From positions 1 through 56,277 of the forward strand of contig JAGXAB010000040.1 in the NCBI GenBank assembly GCA_018971775.1: a stretch of 56,277 nucleotides of DNA. Direction: 5' to 3'. This DNA is from Cyanobacteria bacterium REEB67 (GTDB lineage: Bacteria; Cyanobacteriota; Vampirovibrionia; Obscuribacterales; Obscuribacteraceae). The notes beneath the pieces are model-generated. The model saw only the letters and a list, made by a program, of their open reading frames with translations. It did not search any database and was not told the origin of the DNA. A program made the position numbers and the translations under genes. Below, one piece after another: positions 8,495 to 18,390 of the stretch (positions are counted from its first letter, which is position 1; every line of letters begins with the position of its first letter).

Positions 8495-10483
8495 CTAGTG
8501 AGCGGCCGATGTCTGGGAAAAGGCCTGGGGGCAAAGTTTGCGCAGATCGTCCTGGCAGCGCATATAGACTGTCTTCAATCTCAAATATTTTAACCGGACC
8601 TGCGGCCAATCGCCACTCGATGATAGACGGACCATTTCCTGACTGACTTTGTTCATATCGTGTAAACCAAGCACACGAGAAGGTCCGCTCACCGAGCTGG
8701 CCAGCTCGCGCACCAGAGAGCTATCTTTTTCATCAATTGCTCTCTGCATGGATGAAACAAACATTTCCATCGCATACATAAATGTCTGAATCAACTCTTC
8801 AAGCTCTTGCGGTTCGAAATTGCGCTCGTTCTCAGGACCGTCGGCATGTTTCTCATGCTCGAAAACACCAAGGGCGGTGGCGATAGTCTTACGCAATTCT
8901 TGCTCGCTCACTCCTTTGTGCAGCGCGTCATCCATACCAGCACGCAAACATTTCTGCTTATCGCCGTCGCGATCGTGAGACGTCATGCCGATAATGGGCA
9001 ATCTGTCTTCGGTGCCATGATGGCGGCGACGAATCTCGCTTGTCGTCTCGTAGCCGCTCATGCGGGGCATATCGCAGTCCATAAAAACGATTTGGTAGTG
9101 TTTTTGGGAAACGAGCTCGAGAGCTTCGGCACCGCTGGAAGCGGTATCGATGTCGAGACCGAATCGCTTCAGCTGAAAAACGAGCAGCTTCTGATTGACC
9201 GGTATATCGTCCACAACCAGGCAACGAGCGGCGCTGCCGTCCGTGTTTAGGAAAGCCGCCTGGCCCTTTTCGGAAGAGGCCTTTTCGATCTTTTCAATTT
9301 TTTCGCTTTGTTCTTTTGCAGTCTGGCCCGAGACTCGTTCTTCCAGAATTGTCAAATTAAGGTCATTGTTGTTTTCTGAATTATTTTCGCTACTTTCAGC
9401 GGTTCGGCCATTCTCCTCGCCATTGAGCACTTCCGGCAGAGATTCGGACATCTCCTGCCAGAGCTGGTCTTGACCATCGTCGCTGTCCAGATCGGCGGCA
9501 ACTTCGAGATCGATATCAAAAGGCGCGGAGGCCTGGTCCAGGATGAAAGCCGAGGCCGAGTCGACGGCGGCCTGCAGCTCGTCAAAATCCGGTTCGTCGT
9601 CGGCTATGCAGGCGGCAGCCTTTTCGCCTGATGGCAAATAGGCCTCACTACTGTCGGCCAGTATTTCCGGATTTTTTATATTTTCCAGTGACTCGGGGGC
9701 GGCTTCATTTGGCCCGGCATTCACAGGCGAACTGTCATTTTCTCCAGCTTCGACTTCAGCAGCAGCACCACCATTCTCTTGATCCAGATCGGACTTCTCA
9801 TTGGCGGTGCCATTGCCCTTATTGTTTTCGGAATTGTTTGCCCTGGACTGCCTGGGCAAACCCTTCAAAAAAAGAGAAAGCTCGTCGGCGGTGGATTTCA
9901 AATTAGCAACACTGTCCTCCACAGCTCCGACAAGGACTCGCAGGCGCTCGCGGCGCGTTACTTCCTCACTGCTGTCAGCGACCAGGGTAAAAGCCCCTTC
10001 GAATTCGCCGCCCGGGGCAAGCAATGGTCGGCAGTAAAAATCGAGATGGCGCCCCTCTCCCTCAGAGCCTTCGCAATAAAGACGCTCGAATAAATCGCCG
10101 GAGGCGCTCACCGCCCGCACCCAGGGCGGCGTAATCTGATTGCCGCCCTGAACCGCGCGGATCACGACGATCGCACCACCAGCACCACCGCTCTGAGAGG
10201 TCAATTTGTAGAAGGCGCCGTTGGCCATGAGTTCGTCACCGCTCGGCGATGTGATCACCGCCCCGACAGTCGTCGATTGCGATAATTTGAATAAAATTTT
10301 GGGCAAATCAGCCAGTCCGACCGCTGCAGTGCCAAGGAGCTCACCCGCTTGCACCTCGAGAGAGCCGGTCTCGTTCAAGGAAAATTCAGCCTGCTTCAGC
10401 CCTTCTCTAAAAGCCTTAAAACCTTCCCTAAACAGCTCTTTCGAAGATTTTGCATGATGTCCAGCGTGGACTTTATCGGACAT
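8495..10483 (-). CDS. PAS-like - receiver - degenerate HPt signalling protein
   Basis: A 662-residue protein. Residues about 50-180 form a PAS-like sensor region; 210-410 is a polar, Asn/Glu/Ser-rich linker; 420-540 is a receiver domain with LVVDD, phospho-acceptor Asp469 in FMDCDMPRMSG, IGMTS and a conserved Lys in ALHKG; 560-650 is an HPt-like helical domain. In that last domain the phospho-His position is Ser (ELASSVSGPSRVLG against ALSHMLKSASRIVG in the neighbouring HPt protein), so it cannot be phosphorylated in the normal way. ATG at 10483 has GGGAG 8 bases upstream; an upstream in-frame start at 10543 lacks this. No kinase or DNA-binding domain is present. Confidence 0.8.
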   Translation of the reverse strand: MSDKVHAGHHAKSSKELFREGFKAFREGLKQAEFSLNETGSLEVQAGELLGTAAVGLADLPKILFKLSQSTTVGAVITSPSGDELMANGAFYKLTSQSGGAGGAIVVIRAVQGGNQITPPWVRAVSASGDLFERLYCEGSEGEGRHLDFYCRPLLAPGGEFEGAFTLVADSSEEVTRRERLRVLVGAVEDSVANLKSTADELSLFLKGLPRQSRANNSENNKGNGTANEKSDLDQENGGAAAEVEAGENDSSPVNAGPNEAAPESLENIKNPEILADSSEAYLPSGEKAAACIADDEPDFDELQAAVDSASAFILDQASAPFDIDLEVAADLDSDDGQDQLWQEMSESLPEVLNGEENGRTAESSENNSENNNDLNLTILEERVSGQTAKEQSEKIEKIEKASSEKGQAAFLNTDGSAARCLVVDDIPVNQKLLVFQLKRFGLDIDTASSGAEALELVSQKHYQIVFMDCDMPRMSGYETTSEIRRRHHGTEDRLPIIGMTSHDRDGDKQKCLRAGMDDALHKGVSEQELRKTIATALGVFEHEKHADGPENERNFEPQELEELIQTFMYAMEMFVSSMQRAIDEKDSSLVRELASSVSGPSRVLGLHDMNKVSQEMVRLSSSGDWPQVRLKYLRLKTVYMRCQDDLRKLCPQAFSQTSAAH

Positions 10484-10560
10484 AAAGATAACTCCCAAAG
10501 CATTAGTAGAAAAGGTTTCCGCCTTCTCGATATACCCCGCCAAGCAGAGAAAATTACCCT

Positions 10561-11946
10561 TCAGAGGGCGAGCCGATTGGACAACTCCGAGGAGAAGAGC
10601 CTCTCACGGTCAAATTTGCGCAGGCGCTCTCTAAATGTCTCGTACTCCGGATAAGAGTGGCGAACGATGGCCAGAGGCAGGCGCGAATCTTTGACGATAT
10701 AAGGAATCAAACCTAGCCGCAAAGTCAATTGATCAAGAAATTGCATAAATGCCAGGCTGTTGGAACAACGAGGGAAGTTGAGTGCAAAACAGATGCCGGG
10801 CCCGGCAAAACGCAAAAGCTTCTGCTTACCACCGAAATATTTAGAAGAAGCAAGGGTGACAGGCAGCTCATTGTGCGAAAGCCAGTCACGCAATGACCAT
10901 ACGAACTCGGGGAATTTTTCCACCGGCACGATTACCTGACTCTCGTGAAAGCCGGCCGGACCAAAAAGTTGATAATAAATATCGCGCAGAGCCTTGCTCG
11001 GATACAGGCATTCGGCCAGTGAAACCGTTGAAGGCGTGGATTTCATGCGCTGCAGACCACCATAAAGCATATTTATCAGTCGCGTAAAGGGCAGGCTATA
11101 CATGCTGAAGCCGAGCCCTTCACGACTGCCGCTGTCGAGGCCGCGTCCAAAGCTTTGATTTGTCTGCCGGCGGGGCTTTTGCCCTCCTTCTGCAGAAGCA
11201 AGAAATTTGCCGCTCAAAACAAAACCGCGCCCGAAAGCAGATCGGGAGTTACTGTCGGCGCTAAGGTCATGCCAGGAAATCGTAAAATCTGTATGTCTGG
11301 CCGCCTGCGAAATCATCTCAGGCAGCTCCTCAAAAAGCTCCACTGGTTGTGCTTGCAGTTGCATATACCTGGCCGGCAAAGGCTTGCTCTTCAACTTGGC
11401 CGAAAGAATATGACCGGTGAGACCGTAGCCGCCCATGGTCAGCTCAAAGACATCGCGATTGAAGCGTTCCGAAATTTCGATCACACCATAAGCAGGATGG
11501 TAGAGCTTGATCGATTCGACCAGATCCGAAAAATTACCGTCGCGAAATTGATTTTTACCGTGAATATCGACGGCAATGCAGCCTCCGACGGTAATTGAAG
11601 GATAGCCCGGTTGGGTGACGAGATAGCGCCCAAGGGAAGCGAGATGATTGTAGATATCGCCCATGGTGGCACCGGCCTGCACTTCAATCAGACCGCGATC
11701 AACATCATAATTGAGTATCTTCGAAAAGGGAGTCATATTGACCGAAACAACGCCCTCGCCAAAAGCAGCGGCAGCAAAGGAAAGGTTGGAGCCGATGGCG
11801 ATGCGCTGGCGAGTGCCACCACCGACGAGAATTTTTTCTTCGACCTCGCTCAGACCTTTCAGGTCCAGCTCGCTCGGCTGACACTTGTAGCCATGGGCCG
11901 CCACACCACCATCGAAACTGCGAAATAGTGCTTTATCAGCCGGCAT
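10561..11946 (-). CDS. FAD-linked oxidoreductase, DprE1-like
   Basis: A 461-residue FAD-binding PCMH-type oxidase related to decaprenylphosphoryl-ribose 2'-oxidase (DprE1). The flavin domain shows LVGGGTRQRIAIG, VQAGATMGDIYNHL and the DprE1-like GGCIAVDIHGKNQFRDG; the substrate domain follows. In mycobacteria DprE1 oxidises a polyprenyl-phosphate sugar. Here the gene overlaps the upstream GT2 gene by 11 bases, which suggests it acts on the polyprenyl-phosphate sugar that GT2 makes (inference). The usual partner reductase DprE2 was not seen nearby. Alternative: another aldonolactone-oxidase-type enzyme. Confidence 0.75.
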   Translation of the reverse strand: MPADKALFRSFDGGVAAHGYKCQPSELDLKGLSEVEEKILVGGGTRQRIAIGSNLSFAAAAFGEGVVSVNMTPFSKILNYDVDRGLIEVQAGATMGDIYNHLASLGRYLVTQPGYPSITVGGCIAVDIHGKNQFRDGNFSDLVESIKLYHPAYGVIEISERFNRDVFELTMGGYGLTGHILSAKLKSKPLPARYMQLQAQPVELFEELPEMISQAARHTDFTISWHDLSADSNSRSAFGRGFVLSGKFLASAEGGQKPRRQTNQSFGRGLDSGSREGLGFSMYSLPFTRLINMLYGGLQRMKSTPSTVSLAECLYPSKALRDIYYQLFGPAGFHESQVIVPVEKFPEFVWSLRDWLSHNELPVTLASSKYFGGKQKLLRFAGPGICFALNFPRCSNSLAFMQFLDQLTLRLGLIPYIVKDSRLPLAIVRHSYPEYETFRERLRKFDRERLFSSELSNRLAL

Positions 11947-12871
11947 AGTGCTCGCTTTGTAAGATAGACCGCTTATTGTCTATGACAAAATTAGGACGGC
12001 CCAATGAATTTTTATAAGTACGGCCGACATAAATGGCGATGAAAGAAATCGCCGAACCGAAGTAAGCCAGCACTAGAAACAATATAGCGGCATCTAGCCA
12101 TGGATTGGCGGTATAGATGCGCCCGACGGCGAGAGCCATGACGGCCAGCAGCCAGAAGGGCAAGATATAGATAGGCAAACGCAAGAAGAGTGTAGAGGAG
12201 GAAAGAATGCCGGCAATGGCGAAGTGAGCCATGCCGAGAAAGCGAAAGTGGGTGACGCCGGCGGCGCGCTTATGGCGCTTGTAAGGAAGATTTTTGCGTT
12301 TGAAACCAACGCGACCAATCGAGGCGCGGATAAAAGGGAAGGAGGTATGGTCCTTGACGATCGCTTCGCGTACATGGCCGGCTAGGAGCGAAAATTCGGC
12401 CATATCCAAAATCACTTCGTCGTCGGCGAGGGCTTTGAGGACGCGGTAGAAGCCCTTACGGGCAAGCATGATTTGCCGGGGTTCGTCGCGATCGATGCGT
12501 TCACCATATACGATGTCATAACCCTGCTCATACCAGTGCACGAAGTCGGGAATCATCTCCGGGGGGTCTTCGCAATCGACGTCGATAAAGACAAAAACAT
12601 CGCCCTGGGCCGTGCGCAGGCCGCACTCGAGGGAGGCCTGATAGCCGACATTTTTGCTGATCGTAATCAGGTAAACATTGGGATGATCGCGGGTAATCGC
12701 TTCAATTTGCTCGACGGTACCATCGGTCGAGGCATTGTTGGTAAAAACCAGATCGCAACGGTACGACTCACCCAGTTTTTCCAAAACCGGCTTGATGCGC
12801 TCGAAAAATATCGGTACTGTGGCCTGCTCATTGCAGACGGGACAGATGATTGTAAGCCGGGGTTTCTCCAC
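11936..12871 (-). CDS. GT2 polyprenyl-phosphate glycosyltransferase (DPM1/GtrB type)
   Basis: A 311-residue family 2 glycosyltransferase. The GT-A domain opens with IICPVCNEQATV, has NNASTDGT, and the DxD-type FIDVDCEDPPE. Two C-terminal membrane helices (about 220-250 and 258-290) match the DPM1-like/GtrB group that transfers a sugar to undecaprenyl phosphate. It overlaps the DprE1-like gene by 11 bp in a shared operon and lies 125 bases downstream of the wecA-like gene. Likely role: making an undecaprenyl-phosphate sugar donor for cell-surface glycans at the inner membrane. The sugar is unknown. Confidence 0.85.
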   Translation of the reverse strand: MEKPRLTIICPVCNEQATVPIFFERIKPVLEKLGESYRCDLVFTNNASTDGTVEQIEAITRDHPNVYLITISKNVGYQASLECGLRTAQGDVFVFIDVDCEDPPEMIPDFVHWYEQGYDIVYGERIDRDEPRQIMLARKGFYRVLKALADDEVILDMAEFSLLAGHVREAIVKDHTSFPFIRASIGRVGFKRKNLPYKRHKRAAGVTHFRFLGMAHFAIAGILSSSTLFLRLPIYILPFWLLAVMALAVGRIYTANPWLDAAILFLVLAYFGSAISFIAIYVGRTYKNSLGRPNFVIDNKRSILQSEHYAG

Positions 12872-12996
12872 TCTCGCGCGCCTGTTTCCGCATCCTCGCT
12901 GACACTTCTATTTTAAATGCTTACCCGGCTATAAGTGTCTTGTACCGATAATTGGCAAAGTCACTTTTACCGGGACTGATAATTTACACTTCGCTC

Positions 12997-14445
12997 TTAT
13001 TTACGTCCTTTTTGCCGGTGCCTGTTGAGCACCTCGGCAAAAAACCAGGCCAGAAGCAGAACACCGGCCACGACCTTGAGAAAATAGATCTCTTGATGGA
13101 CGAAGCAGGTGGCGATCAAGCCAAGAGCCGCCGAGATGCCGTAAATAATATAGGCCACTTTCTTTTGATCGAAGCCCTGATCGAGCAAGCGGTGGTGGAT
13201 GTGCAACCTGTCCGGGGAGAAAATATTTTTACCCTTGACGGCACGGCGCACGATTGCCCAGGAAGTATCGAGCAGCGGAAAAAACAATATTAAACCGACA
13301 AGCAAAATGGTGGGCACAATCACCGTACCGGCGGTTACCCCCTTGATCACTCCGGTAATTGAGATGGCGGCAAGTATGAAACCGGTCAAATAGGCACCGG
13401 AATCACCAAGGAAAATGCGGGCCGGGTTGAAATTCCAGCGCAAGAAACCGAGCAAAGCCCCGGCCAGGACCGCCGCCATAAGTGCAGCATAAGGCCTGGA
13501 AATATCCGAACCAAGGGCCACCGACCAGATAGTCAGGGCGGAGATGGCGGAAACACCGGCGGCCAGGCCGTCCATACCGTCAATCAAATTGACGGCATTA
13601 GCCACACCGACCAGCCATAAAACAGTAAGCGGCAAGCCGAGCATACCGAGTTCGATCTGACCGTGCAGATGCAGGGGGCCAAGATCGATATTCATATGCG
13701 CCGGCAGAGGAATCGTCTTGATTCGTACACCGAGGGAATAAGCGGTGCAGCCGGCCAGCACTTGAATAACGAGTTTTACCTTGGCCTTGATCGAATCAAG
13801 GTCGTCGATCAAACCGAGAACAAAAACGAGTGTGCCACCAACAGCGATGCCAATAATACCCTCGGCACCACGGGCATCTTTGGGCAGGCGACCGGCGATG
13901 GCAATGAGCATGGTGACTGTAGCCAGCACGGTAATGTACACACCGACCCCGCCAAGGCGTGGGATGGGCGTGGTGTGAATGCGCCGAGCCTCGCCCGGTC
14001 TATCGACGAGATCCAGCTTGATGGCCCGCTTGGCTATCTCCGGCGTCAGTGTCCAGCTGATCGCCAGAGCGATCAGAAAACCTGGCACCTGCGCCTGGTC
14101 AAGCCGCTCCTGAGCAGGCCCATAGGCCCACCAGACGCCGGCGAGGAAGAGCAACACCTGACTGCAGCGCACGGCCATTTGCGAATTGAGGGCGCTGGCG
14201 TCGGCCTCGGGCCGATTAGCAAGAGTGGCGGCAGAAGCGAATTCTGCACCTTCACCGCTGACCGGAGCAGCGGCAGCCGACGGCAAATCAGTGACGGCAA
14301 TATTCGCCTCCGCAACCGATGCGGCCTTCACCTCGACTTGTTCGCCTTTGCTCTCAAGTCCGAGCTCAGCTTCGAATTCACGCCCACGCTCTGGTGGCGC
14401 GTCATCGGCTTCGGCAAGCGGTGCCTTTTCAGGTTGCTTTTCCAT
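12997..14445 (-). CDS. WecA/TagO-like polyprenyl-phosphate sugar-1-phosphate transferase
   Basis: A GT4-family integral membrane enzyme that loads a HexNAc-1-phosphate onto undecaprenyl phosphate to start surface polymer synthesis. After an unusual acidic N-terminal extension of about 90 residues come roughly ten membrane helices with the family motifs RRIHTTPIPRLGG, the Asp-rich NAVNLIDGMDGLAAG, FLGDSGAYLTG, and the carbohydrate-recognition loop DRLHIHHRLLD. ATG at 14445 has GAGGA just upstream; an alternative GTG lies 15 bases earlier. It is 35 bases downstream of glyA, probably cotranscribed, and is followed by the GT2 and DprE1-like genes. The GlcNAc specificity is inferred from the family only. 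Confidence 0.88.
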   Translation of the reverse strand: MEKQPEKAPLAEADDAPPERGREFEAELGLESKGEQVEVKAASVAEANIAVTDLPSAAAAPVSGEGAEFASAATLANRPEADASALNSQMAVRCSQVLLFLAGVWWAYGPAQERLDQAQVPGFLIALAISWTLTPEIAKRAIKLDLVDRPGEARRIHTTPIPRLGGVGVYITVLATVTMLIAIAGRLPKDARGAEGIIGIAVGGTLVFVLGLIDDLDSIKAKVKLVIQVLAGCTAYSLGVRIKTIPLPAHMNIDLGPLHLHGQIELGMLGLPLTVLWLVGVANAVNLIDGMDGLAAGVSAISALTIWSVALGSDISRPYAALMAAVLAGALLGFLRWNFNPARIFLGDSGAYLTGFILAAISITGVIKGVTAGTVIVPTILLVGLILFFPLLDTSWAIVRRAVKGKNIFSPDRLHIHHRLLDQGFDQKKVAYIIYGISAALGLIATCFVHQEIYFLKVVAGVLLLAWFFAEVLNRHRQKGRK

Positions 14446-14480
14446 AGCGTCCTCTTTCACTTAAGCTGCGCCCGACCGGC

Positions 14481-15746
14481 TCATCGCGATGCAAGGACTT
14501 TGCTTTGATAGAGCGGAAATTTGTGGCAGAGGTCTTCTACTGCTTTTTTACTCTTGGCGCGCTGAGCTTCGTCATCGGGATTTTTCAGAGTCTCACCGAT
14601 GATCTGGCCGACGGCCGTCATCTCGGCGATGTTGAAACCGCGGGTGGTGACTGCCGGAGTACCGAGGCGGATACCGCTCGTGACCATAGGCTTTTCGGGG
14701 TCGTTCGGAATGGCATTTTTATTGGTGGTGATATTCACTTCTTCGAGAATGGCGCAGCCTTTTTTGCCGGTCATTTTGATCGGCCTGAGATCGACGGTCA
14801 TCAGATGGTTATCGGTACCACCGGAGACAATGGCCAGACCTTCTTTGACCAGAGTGTCGGCCAGGCACTGGGCATTGGTGATGATGCGCTTTTGATAGTC
14901 GTTAAATTCTGGTTTGAGAGCTTCGCCAAAAGCAGCAGCCTTGGCGGCAATCACATGCATCAAAGGTCCGCCCTGGATGCCGGGGAAGACAGCTTTGTCT
15001 ATTGCCTGGGCAAATTCTTCCTGACACATGGTCACACCACCGCGGGGACCGCGCAACGTCTTGTGTGTCGTGGTCGTGACGAAATGCGCATGGGGAAAGG
15101 GATTGGGATGCAGACCGGCAGCAACCAGTCCGGCGATGTGGGCGATGTCGGCCATCAGATAGGCCCCGACACTATCGGCAATGGCACGCATGCGCGCAAA
15201 GTCGATGATGCGAGGATAAGCACTGGCACCGCAGATGAGCAATTTGGGCTTAGCTTCTTTTACCTGTTTTTCGACATTGTCGTAGTCGAGACAACCGCTC
15301 TCGGCGTCAACACCGTAAAATTTTGCATCGAACCACTTACCGGACATATTTACCGGCGAGCCGTGGGTGAGGTGGCCACCCTGGTCGAGGGCCATACCCA
15401 TAATCGTGTCGCCTGGTTTGAGCATGGCCATAAAAACAGCCATATTGGCCTGGGCACCACTGTGAGGTTGGACATTGGCATGAGGCGCGTTGAATAGCTT
15501 TTTTACCCGTTCGATTGCTAGACGCTCGGCACCATCGACATATTCGCAGCCGCCGTAATAGCGCTTGCCGGGCAGGCCTTCGGCATACTTGTTTGTCAAG
15601 ACCGAACCCTGGGCCTCTAGTACCGCTTCGCTGACGAAGTTTTCACTGGCGATCAGCTCGATGCTGTTTTGCTGGCGATGCAATTCTTTCTGGATCAGCT
15701 CGTAGAGCTCCGGATCGCTCACCTGAAGGCTGGATTGAGTTGCCAC
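14481..15746 (-). CDS. glyA: Serine hydroxymethyltransferase
   Basis: The PLP enzyme that interconverts serine and glycine while charging tetrahydrofolate with a one-carbon unit. The 421-residue sequence matches the family along its length: [29 protein letters not shown], and the PLP-lysine motif [12 protein letters not shown]. The start is GTG at 15746 with GGGAG 8 bases upstream. It lies between recO (upstream, 116-base gap) and the wecA-like gene (35-base gap). Nothing unusual. Confidence 0.97.
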   Translation of the reverse strand: MATQSSLQVSDPELYELIQKELHRQQNSIELIASENFVSEAVLEAQGSVLTNKYAEGLPGKRYYGGCEYVDGAERLAIERVKKLFNAPHANVQPHSGAQANMAVFMAMLKPGDTIMGMALDQGGHLTHGSPVNMSGKWFDAKFYGVDAESGCLDYDNVEKQVKEAKPKLLICGASAYPRIIDFARMRAIADSVGAYLMADIAHIAGLVAAGLHPNPFPHAHFVTTTTHKTLRGPRGGVTMCQEEFAQAIDKAVFPGIQGGPLMHVIAAKAAAFGEALKPEFNDYQKRIITNAQCLADTLVKEGLAIVSGGTDNHLMTVDLRPIKMTGKKGCAILEEVNITTNKNAIPNDPEKPMVTSGIRLGTPAVTTRGFNIAEMTAVGQIIGETLKNPDDEAQRAKSKKAVEDLCHKFPLYQSKVLASR

Positions 15747-15862
15747 TGCTGTTTCTCCCGAAGGGCCGATTACGACAGTGCTATTTTAGCCGTTTTTAAG
15801 AGAGAGGGCGGCCGGGAAACCAAGGACTAATCCAACAATTACAAAAAACTTCTCTCATGATT

Positions 15863-16774
15863 CTAGATATTGGCAAGTAGGTCGAGAGCGCGCATACGCT
15901 TGCCCGCCTTGTATTCGATATAGCCCTGCATCAGACGGCGGGCGGCATGGATTGACTTATTCTGGACTGTGGCGATTTCCTGCTCGGCCAGAATAGTGCT
16001 GGTCAGGCCTTCGTTCAAGGTCTCGGACGATGCCCGGGCCAGTACCAGTCTCTTCCAGACCAGAGGCGTGATCAAAACAGTGGCCCTTTGCCCATCGATA
16101 TCATCACGGTGGCCGATATTACCGACGGCTAGCTCCAGGTCGCGGGCATACTCGCCGCTTTCATCTTCCTGCACTCGTAGTGGCCTGGCGCTGTCATGGT
16201 TGACAGCCCGACGGCGCATCAGCCGGTGACAGGGCTGACAGAGCAGGCCGCCCATTTCATGATTGAAACTCGAGATTGTCTGTTCGTTGAGCGGTTCTCG
16301 GCAGGCCACGCAGCGATCCAATTGGGGCCTGATGCCGAGCATTTCAAGCAGAGCAAATTCAAATTCCAGGCAGAGTAGTGCTGGTTCGCGCGCGCTTTCT
16401 GCCATCAAGCCAACACTTAAGGAGAGCCTGTCAAAATAGCGCGCTGCATCCTCCGACAAACCAGGGCCGAAGACCTGAGTCAACTCCGCGTAATAGAGAG
16501 CAAAAGCAAGACGCTCGAGATTGCGACGCAAGGCGCCGAAGGTTTCGATACTTTCGCACTGGGTGATGATATCCAGGGAGCGCCCCCTGGCCAGGAGCAT
16601 GCGATTGATATTGAGCGGTTCGGACTTGCCGGAGAGCCTGGTACCCGGCTTGCGCGCCCCTTTTGCCACAGCGCGATGCAGGCCGCGCTCCCGCGAAAAA
16701 AAGGTGATGATGCGATCGGCTTCACCGAGGGGATAGGTGCCGACATTGATGGCGGTCAGTGAAAATGTAGCCAA
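15863..16774 (-). CDS. recO: DNA repair protein RecO
   Basis: A recombination mediator that helps load RecA through RecF/RecR. The 303-residue protein starts with the OB-fold (VGTYPLGEADRIITFF, SRERGLHRAVAKGARKP), then a helical domain with a four-cysteine zinc site (CVACRE and LLCQPCH). Both length and architecture are standard. It is 116 bases upstream of glyA, and the terminator of gnd lies just upstream of it at 16796-16842, so it probably has its own promoter. Confidence 0.92.
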   Translation of the reverse strand: MATFSLTAINVGTYPLGEADRIITFFSRERGLHRAVAKGARKPGTRLSGKSEPLNINRMLLARGRSLDIITQCESIETFGALRRNLERLAFALYYAELTQVFGPGLSEDAARYFDRLSLSVGLMAESAREPALLCLEFEFALLEMLGIRPQLDRCVACREPLNEQTISSFNHEMGGLLCQPCHRLMRRRAVNHDSARPLRVQEDESGEYARDLELAVGNIGHRDDIDGQRATVLITPLVWKRLVLARASSETLNEGLTSTILAEQEIATVQNKSIHAARRLMQGYIEYKAGKRMRALDLLANI

Positions 16775-16795
16775 TTAGAAAGACTCAGAGGCAAA

Positions 16796-16842
16796 AATAG
16801 AAGGTGCCGACAGATCAAAAGACCGCTTCGTCACCTTCTATT
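16796..16842 (-). terminator. Intrinsic terminator of gnd
   Basis: A perfect 11-bp stem (16796-16806 with 16832-16842) encloses a 25-base loop. Read on the minus strand it is followed by ATTTTT. It is 30 bases downstream of the gnd stop codon and upstream of recO. Confidence 0.8.
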
Positions 16843-16871
16843 GTAGTCGCTTATGACCGCCTTCTTGCCTT

Positions 16872-18347
16872 TTATTTGCCGACGGGAGCGGCCTCTTTGC
16901 CCTTGATCAGATCGGCCCATTCGGTGTGAACGAAGCCGGCACCCGGTTTGTCGGTGCGCTCATAAGTATGAGCACCGAAGAAATCGCGCTGAGCCTGGGT
17001 GAGATTCTGGGGCAGATTTTCGGAGCGATAAGCGTCGAAATAAGCCAGCGAAGCCGAAAGAGCCGGCACAGGAATGCCCATCATAGCGGCCTTGCTGACG
17101 ATCTTGCGCAGAGACTGGTGGCTGTCCATCATCCAGTTGGCAAAATCATCATCCATGAGCAGGTTGGGCAGATTTTTGTCGCGGTCGAAGGCCTTGCGGA
17201 TGCGCTCGAGCAGAGCCGCACGGATGATGCAGCCGCCGCGCCAGATGCGGGCGCATTCGGAGAGATCGATATTCCATTTGTAATGATCCGAGCCCGCTTT
17301 GATCAAAGCCATGCCCTGGGCGTAGCTGCAGATCTTGCTGGCATAGAGAGCTTTGGCCAGATCGTCGATCAACTCCTTGCCGCCCTTCTCTTCGCCGGCC
17401 AGATCTTTGGCCACTTTGGCAAATTTGACCGAAGCTTTGACGCGTTCGTCCTTCATCGAAGAAAGGACGCGACCGGTCAGAGCCGCTTCGATCGTCGGGT
17501 CGGGGATACCGAGCTCAAGGGCCGCTTCCGATGTCCACTTACCGGTGCCTTTTTGACCGGCTTTATCAAGGATCATATCAACCAGGGGCTTACCGGTTTC
17601 AGGATCTTTCACTGTGAGAATCTGCGATGTGATTTCGATTAAGAAAGAGTCTAGCAGTCCCTTATTCCATTCGGTGAAGACGGCGGCGATGGCGGGAGCG
17701 CCCAAACCGGCCGCCTTTCTCAAAACATCGTAAACTTCGGCAATCAACTGCATGTCACCATATTCGATGCCGTTGTGCACCATCTTGACGAAGTGACCGG
17801 CACCGTCAGGACCGAGATATGTACAGCAGGGGCTATTGTCGACATGAGCCGATATCGCTTCCCAGATCGGTTGGATCGAGGCATAAGCGGCTTTGTCACC
17901 ACCCGGCATCAGTGAAGGGCCCCAGAGCGCGCCTTCTTCGCCACCGGAAACGCCCGAGCCGACAAAGAGAAGACCTTCTTTAGCCAGGGCCGCTTCGCGT
18001 TTACGCGTATCTTCAAAAAAGGAGTTGCCACCATCAATGATGATGTCGCCTTTTTCCATGTAAGGCTTCAATTTTTCGATAGTCTGATCGACAGCGTCTC
18101 CGGCTTTGACCAGCAAAATCACTTTGCGCGGTTTTTCCAGCGATTCGATGAAAGATTTTTCGTCAGGGCAGCCGACTACATTTTTGCCTTTGCCGCGACC
18201 TTCAACGAAGTCCACGACCTTGTCGTGACTTCGGTTATAGATCGAAATTTTGAAACCATGGCGCTCGATATTCAGGGCCAGATTCTCACCCATTACACCG
18301 AGGCCGACCAGCCCGATTTTTGATTTTTCGCCATTGTCACTAGCCAT
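16872..18347 (-). CDS. gnd: 6-phosphogluconate dehydrogenase, decarboxylating
   Basis: Converts 6-phosphogluconate to ribulose-5-phosphate and CO2 in the oxidative pentose phosphate pathway. It is 491 residues long (long, dimeric type). Visible motifs are the Rossmann start GLVGLGVMGENLALN, the substrate stretch GSGVSGGEEGAL, and the catalytic Lys/Asn region FVKMVHNGIEYGDMQ. It follows pgl by 43 bases in the same direction, so two consecutive steps of the pathway are co-encoded. A strong intrinsic terminator ends the unit. Confidence 0.96.
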   Translation of the reverse strand: MASDNGEKSKIGLVGLGVMGENLALNIERHGFKISIYNRSHDKVVDFVEGRGKGKNVVGCPDEKSFIESLEKPRKVILLVKAGDAVDQTIEKLKPYMEKGDIIIDGGNSFFEDTRKREAALAKEGLLFVGSGVSGGEEGALWGPSLMPGGDKAAYASIQPIWEAISAHVDNSPCCTYLGPDGAGHFVKMVHNGIEYGDMQLIAEVYDVLRKAAGLGAPAIAAVFTEWNKGLLDSFLIEITSQILTVKDPETGKPLVDMILDKAGQKGTGKWTSEAALELGIPDPTIEAALTGRVLSSMKDERVKASVKFAKVAKDLAGEEKGGKELIDDLAKALYASKICSYAQGMALIKAGSDHYKWNIDLSECARIWRGGCIIRAALLERIRKAFDRDKNLPNLLMDDDFANWMMDSHQSLRKIVSKAAMMGIPVPALSASLAYFDAYRSENLPQNLTQAQRDFFGAHTYERTDKPGAGFVHTEWADLIKGKEAAPVGK

Positions 18348-18390
18348 AACTATTTTCTCCTCAGTTCGGTTTCGATTTTCTTCGCTGATT

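Noticed and set aside
14505..15497. 330-codon plus-strand frame opposite glyA
   Set aside because: Shadow of glyA; no recognisable protein pattern.
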